DNA of 64,000 nucleotides from JAFIHK01 sp041441455 (lineage in GTDB: Bacteria > Bacteroidota > Bacteroidia > Bacteroidales > UBA932), in assembly GCA_041441455.1 (NCBI GenBank), contig JASDTB010000051.1:1-64000 (forward strand), in the 5' to 3' direction. The notes beneath the pieces were generated by a model. The model was not told the DNA's origin. It was given only the letters and a program-made list of their open reading frames with translations, and did no database searches. Below are positions 52,461 through 61,219 of this stretch, piece after piece; positions within the stretch are counted from its first letter, which is position 1, and every line of letters starts with the position of its first letter. The position numbers were made by a program, and so were the translations under genes.

Positions 52461-54665
52461 TTATTCAATACGCAAATCTTGAAGACATAATATATGTCCA
52501 TCATTTGAAGCCGTGATATTAATTTTCACGGCTTTTATTTTTTCTTTAGGGTAGATAATGCATTTACCTTCAATAAAATTTCCAGCTTTTACATACGTTG
52601 ATCCATCATAGCTAATTTCTACATTTCCATCAGTAATATAATAAAAGTCAATATTTGGAATTCCACTATCGATTGTAATTTTTTTACTATCTACTGGATT
52701 ATCAAACATATATATTAAGTAATCACCACCAACTACTCTACCAATACTTCTTGAGTAACTATTGAAATTATAGTCAGTTAGATTTTTGAACGAGAATTTT
52801 TCATTATCCTTAATTGAAGAAATAATTGAAGTAGAAGGTTTTTGGAACACATATTCTACATTTGATACTCCTACTGATATGCTTTTTATCTGATCTTTAT
52901 AAAAGTTACGGAATTTAAACTTGAAAGGATTATCAGTATAAATTTCACCATTATAGATCGGAGAATAAGAATTTGGCTCAGTACCGTCGATCGAGTACCT
53001 AGTAATTAAACTATTGTTTCCATTAGAGCTAACAGAGATTTTATTATTCTCAAATTTTGCAGTAGGATATGGAATTCTAAAAGCAATTCCCATTTCAAAC
53101 ATTCTTGAATAGTGTTTTTCCTCTAATATTTTGTAAAACTCATTGTAATTTTTGTTTTTAGCAGATGTCCAACCAACTTCAGCTATTGCCAACATTCTTG
53201 GAAATAGTTGATAATCTATAAAATTTTCTGGTTTCTGAAGGAGCTCCGTCCATAACGCACCTTGAACTCCAATAACATATTTAAAATCGTCAATTTTAAG
53301 TGAATCTGAGTTATGAGGTACAAAAGAGTAAGCTTTCTCTAATGTAACAATTCCTGCCCAATTATGACCTCTTTCCGCCAGCGATTGTTTCATATCAAAA
53401 TAACAGTATGCGCCTGGCATCATAACTGTTGGTTGAGCCCTTCTCGCAGACTCAAATCCTTTATTTATACTTCTCCAAGCATAAACTATGGTGTTTGGAT
53501 CAAGATTCTTCTCTTCTAGTATTTCATCCCAACCAGCAATATTTTTACCATATTTATTTGCAATTTTTTCTAACCTCTTTACAAAATGACCTAATAGTTG
53601 AGAACTTTTTTGAAATCCATTTTCTTTCATTAAATCACCACATAGGCTACATTTTTCCCAAGATGAGGTATTTACCTCGTCTCCTCCAATATGAATATAT
53701 TTTGACGGGAATAGCTTACTTAACTCTTTGATAATATCATCAAGCATTTTATAGTTCTTCTCATTACCCACACACCAAACATTATTTTTTTCACCTTGAA
53801 CACTCTCTCCATGATCCTTGCCAGAACAAAGCACCTCTGGATAGGTAGCGGTTACGGCTTTACTATGACCAGGTAAATCTATTTCAGGTATAATTTCAAT
53901 GTTTCTATCAGATGCATATTTAACAATCTCCTTAACATCATTTTGAGAATAATATCCACCATTTCTCTCTTTACCAGAACCGAAAGCTGCTGGTAGAACC
54001 TCATTTTCACCTCTCCAAGCACCTTTACTAGTCAATAAAGGATATTTTTTGATTTCAATTCTCCATCCATTGTCATCTGTCAAGTGCCAATGAAATTTAT
54101 TAATCTTATGATAAGACAACCAATCGATATAGTTAAGAATGATTTTTTTACTAAAAAAAGTTCTTGAGACATCAAGCATCATTCCACGATATGAAAATTC
54201 TGGTGAATCTTCAATATCAAGAACATTTATATTAACTTTATTATCTGCATGTTTGCTGCCTGAATAAACTCTGTCAGGGAACAGTTGTAAAAGTGACTGA
54301 ATTCCATAAAACACACCCGATTTTGAAGAACTTTTAATTATAATTCTCTCTTTTTCAACAATCAATTTGTATCCTTCTTCAACAATATTATAACTCTTAT
54401 TTAAATCAATAACAAGATTAGCTTTTTCAGCATTTGACTCAATTAAACATTTAGAAAAATTTTCAATTTTACTCTTTAGGTAGTCTCTATTGAAGCTCTC
54501 TGATTCATTGCTATACACTTTAAATACACCAGTGAATTGGAATTTTTCATTAGCGACACTAAATTTATTTGGTTTTGGAATAATTGTCATTCCATTTTGA
54601 CCAATTGCAGTAATGTAAAAATTCAACGAAAGAGCGATTAGGAAAATAAGTTTTGTTTTTTTCAT
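52461..54665 (-). CDS. Beta-N-acetylhexosaminidase, GH20 family
   Basis: Hydrolyses terminal beta-linked GlcNAc or GalNAc from glycans. The 734 residues start at ATG 54665 with a signal peptide (LIFLIALSLNFYITAIGQ). The order is an N-terminal GH20b domain (about 25-150), a TIM-barrel GH20 domain (about 155-500) with SYRGMMLDVSRTFF, FHWHLTDDNGWRIEIKKYP and the catalytic pair Asp329-Glu330 in HIGGDEVNTS, then a chitobiase C-terminal-like region (about 560-620) and a final F5/8-type beta sandwich. Exported glycosidase for host mucin or chitin-type glycans. Not part of a polysaccharide utilisation locus here. Confidence 0.93.
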   Translation of the reverse strand: MKKTKLIFLIALSLNFYITAIGQNGMTIIPKPNKFSVANEKFQFTGVFKVYSNESESFNRDYLKSKIENFSKCLIESNAEKANLVIDLNKSYNIVEEGYKLIVEKERIIIKSSSKSGVFYGIQSLLQLFPDRVYSGSKHADNKVNINVLDIEDSPEFSYRGMMLDVSRTFFSKKIILNYIDWLSYHKINKFHWHLTDDNGWRIEIKKYPLLTSKGAWRGENEVLPAAFGSGKERNGGYYSQNDVKEIVKYASDRNIEIIPEIDLPGHSKAVTATYPEVLCSGKDHGESVQGEKNNVWCVGNEKNYKMLDDIIKELSKLFPSKYIHIGGDEVNTSSWEKCSLCGDLMKENGFQKSSQLLGHFVKRLEKIANKYGKNIAGWDEILEEKNLDPNTIVYAWRSINKGFESARRAQPTVMMPGAYCYFDMKQSLAERGHNWAGIVTLEKAYSFVPHNSDSLKIDDFKYVIGVQGALWTELLQKPENFIDYQLFPRMLAIAEVGWTSAKNKNYNEFYKILEEKHYSRMFEMGIAFRIPYPTAKFENNKISVSSNGNNSLITRYSIDGTEPNSYSPIYNGEIYTDNPFKFKFRNFYKDQIKSISVGVSNVEYVFQKPSTSIISSIKDNEKFSFKNLTDYNFNSYSRSIGRVVGGDYLIYMFDNPVDSKKITIDSGIPNIDFYYITDGNVEISYDGSTYVKAGNFIEGKCIIYPKEKIKAVKINITASNDGHILCLQDLRIE
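52508..52544 (+). terminator. Terminator of the exported operon inside the hexosaminidase 3' coding region
   Basis: AAGCCGTGA (52508-52516) pairs with TCACGGCTT (52526-52534) across a 9-nt loop. T-rich sequence follows to 52544 on the plus strand. It lies 52 bp after the operon's last stop and within codons of the convergent gene. Confidence 0.65.
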
Positions 54666-54730
54666 GAGCGTATTATTTAACAATAGTTTTGACACGTAAG
54701 TTTTGCATTTGTTTAATAACATAAATTACT

Positions 54731-54738
54731 CAAATATA
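54731..54738 (-). promoter_or_regulatory. -7 promoter box for the hexosaminidase gene
   Basis: TATATTTG on the minus strand, 65 nt before the ATG at 54665. No matching -33 element found. Confidence 0.4.
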
Positions 54739-54776
54739 ACAGCAAATTTTTCAATTGATCAATTACAGAAGATATA

Positions 54777-54808
54777 ATTGTGTATATGAGTTAAAATGAT
54801 TAAAATTG
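54777..54808 (+). promoter_or_regulatory. Tentative promoter for frdAB
   Basis: ATTG at 54777-54780 and TAAAATTG at 54801-54808 (one mismatch each from TTTG and TAnnTTTG) are 20 bp apart; the frdA ATG is 22 nt downstream. Confidence 0.4.
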
Positions 54809-54830
54809 CACACTTTTAAAATAGTAAAAA

Positions 54831-56774
54831 ATGTCCGAAAAACTTAATTCAAAAATCCCAGAAGGGCCATTGTCAGAGAAATGGACAAAGCATAAGGCTC
54901 AGATAAGAGTAGTAAGCCCTGCCAATAAACGTAAGTTGGAGATCATCGTAATCGGAACAGGATTAGGTGGAGCATCTGCTGCTGCGTCATTAGGCGAGCT
55001 AGGCTACAATGTTAAAGTTTTTTGCATAAGTGACTCGCCAAGAAGAGCACACTCAATTGCTGCTCAAGGTGGTATAAACGCAGCGAAAAACTACCCTAAC
55101 GATAACGACTCTGTTTATCGTCTATTCTACGACACTATAAAAGGCGGTGACTACAGAAGTCGCGAAGGAAACGTGTATCGTCTTGCAGAAGTAAGCGGAC
55201 TGATTATCGACCAATGCGTAGCTCAAGGAGTTCCATTTGCACGTGAGTACGGCGGACTATTAGACAATAGATCGTTTGGTGGAGCTCAAGTTAGTAGAAC
55301 ATTCTATGCAAGAGGCCAAACCGGTCAACAACTTTTGTTAGGTGCTTATGCAGCACTAAATAGACAAATTGCAAAAGGTACAGTAAAATCATACAATCGC
55401 CATGAAATGTTGGATGTTGTATTGATTGACGGTGAAGCAAAAGGTATTATTGCAAGAAATCTAGAAACTGGCGAAATTGAAAGACATGGTGCTCATGCAG
55501 TTGTAATTGCTTCTGGTGGATATGGAAACGTATTCTTCCTTTCAACAAATGCAATGAATAGTAACGGTTCTGCAGCATGGCAATGTTTTAAAAAGGGAGC
55601 ATTTTTCGGAAATCCTTGTTTTGCACAAATACACCCAACTTGTATTCCAGTTCACGGAGAACAACAATCAAAACTTACATTGATGAGTGAATCACTCAGA
55701 AATGATGGTAGAATTTGGGTTCCTAAAAAGAAAGAGGATGTTATTAAAATAAGAGAGAAAAAGATAAAGGCCTCACAAATTCCGGAAGAGGATAGAGATT
55801 ACTATTTGGAGAGAAGATATCCTGCATTTGGTAACCTTGTACCTAGAGACGTTGCTTCGCGCGCAGCAAAAGAGAGATGTGACGCTGGCTTCGGTGTAAA
55901 TGAAACTGGTCTTGCAGTATACTTAGACTTTAAGACATCTATCGAAAGACTTGGTAAAAAGACAATTGAAGCTAGATATGGTAACCTTTTCCAAATGTAT
56001 GAAAAGATTACTGATGTAAATCCATATGAAGAACCTATGATGATTTACCCTGCTATCCACTACACAATGGGTGGTCTTTGGGTAGATTATAACCTACAAA
56101 CAACAATACCTGGCTTATATGCTATTGGTGAAGCAAACTTCAGTGACCATGGTGGAAATAGACTTGGTGCATCTGCATTGATGCAAGGTTTAGCTGATGG
56201 TTATTTCGTATTACCATATACAATTGGTGACTTCTTAGCAGGTAAAATTCAAGTTCCTAAAACTGATGTTAAACACCCTGCATTTGACGAAGCTGAGAAA
56301 GCTGTTAAAGATAAAATCACAAAGCTATTCTCTATAAAAGGCTCACAACCTGTTGACTATTTCCACAAAAAATTAGGTCATTTAATGTGGGATTATGTTG
56401 GTATGGCTAGAAATGAAGCTGGTTTAAAAAAGGCAATCGAAGAGATTAAAAAGCTTAAAGAAGAGTTCTGGAAAAACGTCTTTGTACCAGGAGAGAATGC
56501 AGAGTTCAATCAAGAGGTTGAAAAAGCTCTTAGAGTATCTGATTTCCTCGAACTTGGAGAACTTATGGCAATGGATGCATTAAACAGAAATGAGTCTTGC
56601 GGAGGCCACTTCAGAGAAGAGATGCAAACAGAAGATGGAGAAACCAAGAGAGATGACCAAAACTATATGTATGTAAGCGCATGGGAATATAAGAACAATG
56701 AAAATCCTGTTCTTCACAAAGAGCCGCTTAACTATGAATTTGTAAAAATTGCTACTAGAAACTACAAAGACTAA
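54831..56774 (+). CDS. frdA: Fumarate reductase/succinate dehydrogenase flavoprotein subunit
   Basis: Catalytic FAD subunit of the quinol:fumarate reductase used for anaerobic respiration and succinate formation. The 647 residues include the FAD site GTGLGGASAAASLGELGYN, the covalent-FAD region SIAAQGGINAAKNYPND, substrate site HPTCIPVHGEQQSKLTLMSE, VYLDF and GLYAIGEANFSDHGGNRLGA. The length and IRVVSPANKRK start fit the epsilon/Bacteroidetes-type enzyme, which normally has a diheme cytochrome b (FrdC). No frdC lies upstream; only 165 bp separate frdA from the hexosaminidase start. Confidence 0.95.
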   Translation: MSEKLNSKIPEGPLSEKWTKHKAQIRVVSPANKRKLEIIVIGTGLGGASAAASLGELGYNVKVFCISDSPRRAHSIAAQGGINAAKNYPNDNDSVYRLFYDTIKGGDYRSREGNVYRLAEVSGLIIDQCVAQGVPFAREYGGLLDNRSFGGAQVSRTFYARGQTGQQLLLGAYAALNRQIAKGTVKSYNRHEMLDVVLIDGEAKGIIARNLETGEIERHGAHAVVIASGGYGNVFFLSTNAMNSNGSAAWQCFKKGAFFGNPCFAQIHPTCIPVHGEQQSKLTLMSESLRNDGRIWVPKKKEDVIKIREKKIKASQIPEEDRDYYLERRYPAFGNLVPRDVASRAAKERCDAGFGVNETGLAVYLDFKTSIERLGKKTIEARYGNLFQMYEKITDVNPYEEPMMIYPAIHYTMGGLWVDYNLQTTIPGLYAIGEANFSDHGGNRLGASALMQGLADGYFVLPYTIGDFLAGKIQVPKTDVKHPAFDEAEKAVKDKITKLFSIKGSQPVDYFHKKLGHLMWDYVGMARNEAGLKKAIEEIKKLKEEFWKNVFVPGENAEFNQEVEKALRVSDFLELGELMAMDALNRNESCGGHFREEMQTEDGETKRDDQNYMYVSAWEYKNNENPVLHKEPLNYEFVKIATRNYKD

Positions 56775-56782
56775 TTAACGTT

Positions 56783-57562
56783 ATGGACTTAACACTAAAA
56801 GTTTGGCGTCAAAAAAACGCAAAAGAAAAAGGTCATTTCGAAACTTATAAGGTTAAAAATATATCTCCAGATAGTTCATTTCTTGAAATGATGGATATAT
56901 TGAATGATCAGCTAATCAGAGAAGGAGCAGACCCTGTTGCAGTAAACAAGGGATGCAAGTCATCTGGCCCAGTAGCTTTCGATCATGACTGCAGAGAAGG
57001 TATATGTGGTATGTGTTCTCTTTATATCAACGGTAGACCTCATGGTCCAGATGATGAAGTAACTACATGTCAGTTACATATGAGAAAGTTCAAAGATGGT
57101 GATACTATCACAATAGAGCCATGGAGGTCAGCAGCTTTCCCAGTAATTAAAGACTTAGTTGTAAGCAGAAATGCTTTTGATCAGATCCTTCAAGCAGGAG
57201 GTTTCGTATCAGTAAACACTGGTGGAATTCCTGATGCAAATGCAATTCCAATCCCTAAAGAAGATGCTGATGAAAGCATGGATGCAGCTGCTTGTGTTGG
57301 ATGCGGTGCTTGCGTTGCTACTTGCAAAAATGGTTCTGCTATGCTTTTTGTTTCGGCAAGAGTTAGCTCATTAGCACTTCTACCTCAAGGTAAAATCGAA
57401 GCAGCCAGAAGAGCTAAAAACATGGTTGCAAAGATGGATGAACTTGGTTTCGGTGCATGTACCAATACAAGAGCATGTGAGATGGAGTGTCCAAAAGCAA
57501 TTTCAGTTGCTCATATTGCTAGATTAAACAGAGAGTTTTTACTTGCGAAAATTAAAGACTAA
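56783..57562 (+). CDS. frdB: Fumarate reductase/succinate dehydrogenase iron-sulfur subunit
   Basis: Carries electrons between quinol and FrdA. The 259 residues hold the [2Fe-2S] site CREGICGMCSLYINGRP plus the distal Cys in EVTTCQ, and C-terminal clusters in CVGCGACVATC and CTNTRACEMECPK. Typical length. It follows frdA by 8 bp and ends before a strong hairpin, so the transcript contains no membrane-anchor gene. Confidence 0.95.
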   Translation: MDLTLKVWRQKNAKEKGHFETYKVKNISPDSSFLEMMDILNDQLIREGADPVAVNKGCKSSGPVAFDHDCREGICGMCSLYINGRPHGPDDEVTTCQLHMRKFKDGDTITIEPWRSAAFPVIKDLVVSRNAFDQILQAGGFVSVNTGGIPDANAIPIPKEDADESMDAAACVGCGACVATCKNGSAMLFVSARVSSLALLPQGKIEAARRAKNMVAKMDELGFGACTNTRACEMECPKAISVAHIARLNREFLLAKIKD

Positions 57563-57572
57563 TCTTTAGTAA

Positions 57573-57618
57573 AATAAAAGAAAATAGGGTGGTTTTTACC
57601 ACCCTATTTTCTTTTATT
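57573..57618. terminator. Bidirectional terminator after frdB
   Basis: A perfect 21-bp inverted repeat, 57573-57593 and 57598-57618, has a 4-nt T loop, a GC-rich top (AGGGTGGT) and A/T-rich bases. It serves frdB on the plus strand and the lipoprotein gene on the minus strand. Confidence 0.92.
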
Positions 57619-57633
57619 ATGATTCAGCTTAGT

Positions 57634-58149
57634 CTATCTTCTATAGGCACCAATACCATCAAATTGTTTAATTAAACTGTTTAAAACAGCCATAGATGGA
57701 GTTTCAGGAGTTATAATTTGACTTAACAACTCTTTCATATATGCTGTATTATAATAGATTTCCAATCTAGAATTATCACTTATACCTAAGATACCATCAA
57801 GAAAGAGATCGTTTTTTATAGAGAAATAAATATCCTGTTGAGTATATGTACCAAGTATAGTTCCCCTATCATCAGTAAATTTCATATTTGCAATATTAGG
57901 AGATGCAAATATTAGATTTCTAGGCTCTTTAAGTTTAGCTCTAAAATATTCTTTATTTTTAATTAAGAAAGTCATTGCTTCAGGATGTTCTTCGGCAACA
58001 CTTTTTTCATAAATAATAGAAATATTGACATTTGCAGTATCAATCGTCCAGGTTCCATCAAGTGTGATTGGTTCAAAACTTTTGTTGCAAGAGAAGAAAA
58101 TTGGCAATATTATAAGTATTGCAAATATTCTAAGTGAATTTTTTAGCAT
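57634..58149 (-). CDS. Hypothetical lipoprotein, lipocalin-like fold suspected
   Basis: A 171-residue lipoprotein with signal ending in IFFSC (Cys21). The stretch LDGTWTIDTANVNISI at the mature start and the following beta-rich region resemble lipocalin-like Bacteroidetes lipoproteins; the C-terminus is more helical. No function known. It has its own -7 box and is divergent from the alpha/beta hydrolase. Confidence 0.65.
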   Translation of the reverse strand: MLKNSLRIFAILIILPIFFSCNKSFEPITLDGTWTIDTANVNISIIYEKSVAEEHPEAMTFLIKNKEYFRAKLKEPRNLIFASPNIANMKFTDDRGTILGTYTQQDIYFSIKNDLFLDGILGISDNSRLEIYYNTAYMKELLSQIITPETPSMAVLNSLIKQFDGIGAYRR

Positions 58150-58180
58150 AGAAATTGATATTTAAGATTCTGTATTAAAA

Positions 58181-58188
58181 CAAATTTA
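58181..58188 (-). promoter_or_regulatory. -7 promoter box for the 171-aa lipoprotein
   Basis: TAAATTTG on the minus strand, 31 nt before the start at 58149. Confidence 0.45.
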
Positions 58189-58210
58189 TGAAAAATATCC
58201 TATTACTTTT

Positions 58211-58218
58211 TAATTTTG
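58211..58218 (+). promoter_or_regulatory. -7 promoter box for the alpha/beta hydrolase
   Basis: TAATTTTG on the plus strand, 16 nt before the ATG at 58235. Confidence 0.45.
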
Positions 58219-58234
58219 CAAAAAATATTAAATA

Positions 58235-59047
58235 ATGGAGTACTTCTTAACAGCTAATAATATCCCAGTTCATATTCTAGATACTAAAAAGGGTGATAAT
58301 GTTTTATTACTATTACATGGTTATCTGGAGACATTATATATTTATGATGATTTTATAAATATTTTGTCGAATGATTACAGAATTATTGCTATAGATCTTC
58401 CTGGTCACGGTCTATCTGGTACTTATAAGGATGTTAATACAGTTGAATTCAATTGTAATTTAATTATTGATTTACTCGATAAACTTAATATAAAAAGTGT
58501 TAGTATTTTAGGCCATTCTATGGGCGGTTATACAGCAGCAGCTTTCCTAGAGTTATATCCATCTAGGTTAGATTCTATAATTTTCATGAATTCACATCCC
58601 TATTCTGATACCCAAGAGAAAATTGAAGTAAGGAAAAAGGAGATAGAATTAATTAGAACTGGAAAATTATACTCAATCGCATCATTGAGCATACCTAAAA
58701 TGTTTAGTGATAATAATCTAAGATTATATGATGAGCAAATACAGAATATATTAGAATTAATTGATACACACGACCCAGAAGGAGTAATTGCAGTTATTAA
58801 TGGTTTAATTGCTCGTAGAGATAAATCGGAATTATTAAAAAATACAAGTAAACCTTTTGTGTTTATATTAGGAAATGAAGATAACTATATCACTAGTGAG
58901 ATGATTTTAAGAATAGAGTCTGATTTTCCCGGTAAATCTATAATTATTGAAAAATGCGGTCACGCTTGCTTTATAGAGAATAAAGATGCGACCGCAAATG
59001 CTGTTAAGTCTTTTTTAGAAAAGTATATTACCAGAGAAAATTGTTAA
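58235..59047 (+). CDS. Alpha/beta-fold hydrolase
   Basis: A cytoplasmic hydrolase of 270 residues. It shows the oxyanion strand LLLLHGYLETLY, the nucleophile elbow GHSMGGY with Ser95, and the catalytic His243 in EKCGHACFIEN; the acid lies before it, possibly in LGNEDNYI. No signal peptide. Substrate unknown; esterase, C-C hydrolase and BioH-like roles are possible. It overlaps the end of hflX by 20 bp, tail to tail. Confidence 0.88.
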   Translation: MEYFLTANNIPVHILDTKKGDNVLLLLHGYLETLYIYDDFINILSNDYRIIAIDLPGHGLSGTYKDVNTVEFNCNLIIDLLDKLNIKSVSILGHSMGGYTAAAFLELYPSRLDSIIFMNSHPYSDTQEKIEVRKKEIELIRTGKLYSIASLSIPKMFSDNNLRLYDEQIQNILELIDTHDPEGVIAVINGLIARRDKSELLKNTSKPFVFILGNEDNYITSEMILRIESDFPGKSIIIEKCGHACFIENKDATANAVKSFLEKYITRENC

Positions 59048-60191
59048 AAGGATATCTACCAGCATGAATCTCTGAAACCATCTTGTAGATGTCATTTTTC
59101 AGTTTATCAATATTAATTCTCTCTTTTGCCGAAATAAATATCGAAGGTGAATGTTCTTTTTGCATCCAAGTATTCTTCAACTCGTTTAAGCTGTAATTTT
59201 CGCGCTTTTTAGGCGTTAAGTCAAATTCGTCTTGAGGAACATAGTTGTACTGATCGACTTTATTAAATACAAGAAAAACGGGCTTATCTTTAGCCCCGAT
59301 TTCAGACAAAGTATCATTAACAACCTTTATATGTTCTTCAAAGTTTGGATGTGAGATATCTACAATGTGAATAAGTATGTCAGATTCCCTAACTTCATCC
59401 AATGTACTTTTAAAAGATTCTACTAGTTGATGTGGCAATTTTCTGATAAACCCTACAGTGTCACTAAGTAAAAATGGTACATTTTCAATCACTACTTTTC
59501 TAACAGTTGTATCCAAAGTGGCAAATAGTTTATTTTCAGCAAACACTTCGCTCTTAGATAATAAATTCATTAAAGTACTTTTCCCAACATTAGTGTAGCC
59601 TACTAGGGAAATTCTCACCATATTTCCACGATTACCACGTTGAGATGCCATTTGACGATCGATTTTTTTGAGCTGCTCTTTAAGCTTGCTAATTTTATCC
59701 AAAATAATACGTCTATCTGTCTCAATTTGGCTCTCTCCAGGACCTCTCATACCTATACCTCCCCTTTGTCTCTCTAAGTGGGTCCACATACGCGTTAGTC
59801 TTGGCAGTAAATACTGATATTGCGCAAGTTCTACCTGAGTTTTTGCATATGCAGTTTTAGCTCTTTGTGCAAAAATGTCTAATATTAAGTTTGTTCTATC
59901 TAATATTCTACAATTTAATTCTCTTTCAATATTACGTAGTTGAGAGGGGCTAAGTTCGTCATCAAAAATAACTAAGTTGATGTTGCTTTCAGTTATGTAA
60001 GTTTTAATCTCTTCAAGTTTTCCGCTACCTATATATGTTTTGGTATTTGGTTTGTCAACTTTTTGAATAAATTTTTTCTCACCGACAGCTCCAGCAGTTT
60101 CTGCCAAAAATTCTAATTCATCAAGGTATTCCTTGATTTTATTCTCATCGTCATTTTGTTTTATTACTCCTACAAATACTGCTCTTTCCAT
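59028..60191 (-). CDS. hflX: GTPase HflX
   Basis: A ribosome-associated GTPase that splits stalled or hibernating ribosomes under stress. The 387 residues contain an N-terminal nucleotide-binding-like domain (about 1-130; LVIFDDELSPSQLRN, DRTNLILDIF), a coiled linker with the signature RGGIGMRGPGESQIETDRR, and the G domain with G1 GYTNVGKST, G3 DTVGFI and G4 NKVD. A complete, typical member. Upstream lie 66 bp and the TonB gene on the same strand. Confidence 0.95.
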   Translation of the reverse strand: MERAVFVGVIKQNDDENKIKEYLDELEFLAETAGAVGEKKFIQKVDKPNTKTYIGSGKLEEIKTYITESNINLVIFDDELSPSQLRNIERELNCRILDRTNLILDIFAQRAKTAYAKTQVELAQYQYLLPRLTRMWTHLERQRGGIGMRGPGESQIETDRRIILDKISKLKEQLKKIDRQMASQRGNRGNMVRISLVGYTNVGKSTLMNLLSKSEVFAENKLFATLDTTVRKVVIENVPFLLSDTVGFIRKLPHQLVESFKSTLDEVRESDILIHIVDISHPNFEEHIKVVNDTLSEIGAKDKPVFLVFNKVDQYNYVPQDEFDLTPKKRENYSLNELKNTWMQKEHSPSIFISAKERINIDKLKNDIYKMVSEIHAGRYPFNNFLW

Positions 60192-60257
60192 ATAGCTTTA
60201 TCTACAAATAAAGGCTGCCCAAAATTGAGCAGTCTATTTATTAATTCTAAGTTTTTG

Positions 60258-60953
60258 TTATCTCAATTGGAAGATTACAGGGAAAGTGTATTTAACCCTT
60301 ACAGGTTTATTTCTTTGTTTTCCTGGTTTCCATTTTGGTGAAGATGATACAACTCTAATTGCTTCTTTGTCAAGTAGAGCATCAACACCTCTAAGTACAG
60401 ATACATTAGTAATAGAGCCATCAGTACTTACTGTGAAAGATAGAATCACACGACCCTGAACCCCATTATCTTTAGCTGTTTCTGGATATACTAATCTCTC
60501 TAGAACCCATTTTGTGAAGGTATTTTCATCTCCGCCTTGGAATGATGGTTTCTCTTCTACAACTTGGAATGGAATGTCCTCTTCAATTTCTTCTTCAACT
60601 TTTCCTGATCCTTTGCTATATTCTTTAATTTCTACACCTAGATCTTTTCTGTCTTCAGTGCTGAAGTCGATCTTATCTGTAATCTTGATATTGTCATCAA
60701 CAATTTCAATTTGTTCAGAAACTACCGGAATCTTTGGCATTTCAGGAGGTGGAGGAGGAGTTTCTTGAGTTAGAGGAATATTTTCTTCCTCAATAAATGT
60801 AGCCGAATTATCCCCTATGTCAGCTACCGTTTTGTCATAAGTTTTGTACTCAAAACCTGCAAGAACTATTAAAAGAACAGCGATTAAGCCGATTTCCCTG
60901 AATAGAACCTTTTTGTTTTCTAAACTTGCTTTAGGTGTTTTCTTTATTTCCAT
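60258..60953 (-). CDS. TonB-family energy transducer
   Basis: Transfers proton-motive-force energy to outer-membrane receptors. The 231 residues contain an N-terminal inner-membrane helix (about 22-38; IGLIAVLLIVLAGFEY), a Pro-rich/acidic periplasmic spacer (PPPPPEMPKIPVV), and a C-terminal TonB domain (about 150-231; YPETAKDNGVQGRVILSFTV, WKPGKQRNKPVRVKYTFPV). ExbB, ExbD and any receptor are absent from the window. The 149 bp upstream to the tRNA hold no clear promoter box. Confidence 0.9.
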   Translation of the reverse strand: MEIKKTPKASLENKKVLFREIGLIAVLLIVLAGFEYKTYDKTVADIGDNSATFIEEENIPLTQETPPPPPEMPKIPVVSEQIEIVDDNIKITDKIDFSTEDRKDLGVEIKEYSKGSGKVEEEIEEDIPFQVVEEKPSFQGGDENTFTKWVLERLVYPETAKDNGVQGRVILSFTVSTDGSITNVSVLRGVDALLDKEAIRVVSSSPKWKPGKQRNKPVRVKYTFPVIFQLR

Positions 60954-61102
60954 AACTAAATGTGTATACAGATATTTATCAGAATGTAAATTTAAGTAGA
61001 TTTAGTTATTTATCAAAACATATTGTTAATAAATCTTGAAGAAATAACTCTAAGTACCACTAAGACAGAAGAATAAAATTTTTATTTGTTGTTAAAAACT
61101 TG

Positions 61103-61176
<74 letters not shown>

Positions 61177-61178
61177 TT

Positions 61179-61215
61179 AATGTCACTTTTGCAAAAAGTG
61201 TGCAAAAGTGACATT
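61179..61215. repeat. Perfect 15-bp inverted repeat between mdh and tRNA-Ala
   Basis: AATGTCACTTTTGCA (61179-61193) pairs perfectly with 61201-61215 across a 7-nt loop. On the minus strand it follows the mdh stop by 4 bp and precedes the tRNA by 2 bp, with no T run after it, so it is not a normal terminator there. On the plus strand it is followed by TTTATT. It may be a processing site or an end protector for mdh mRNA. Confidence 0.75.
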
Positions 61216-61219
61216 TTTA

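Noticed and set aside
61179..61215. Hairpin as a normal Rho-independent terminator of mdh
   Set aside because: On the mdh strand it is followed by the tRNA and not by a T run; listed as an inverted repeat instead.
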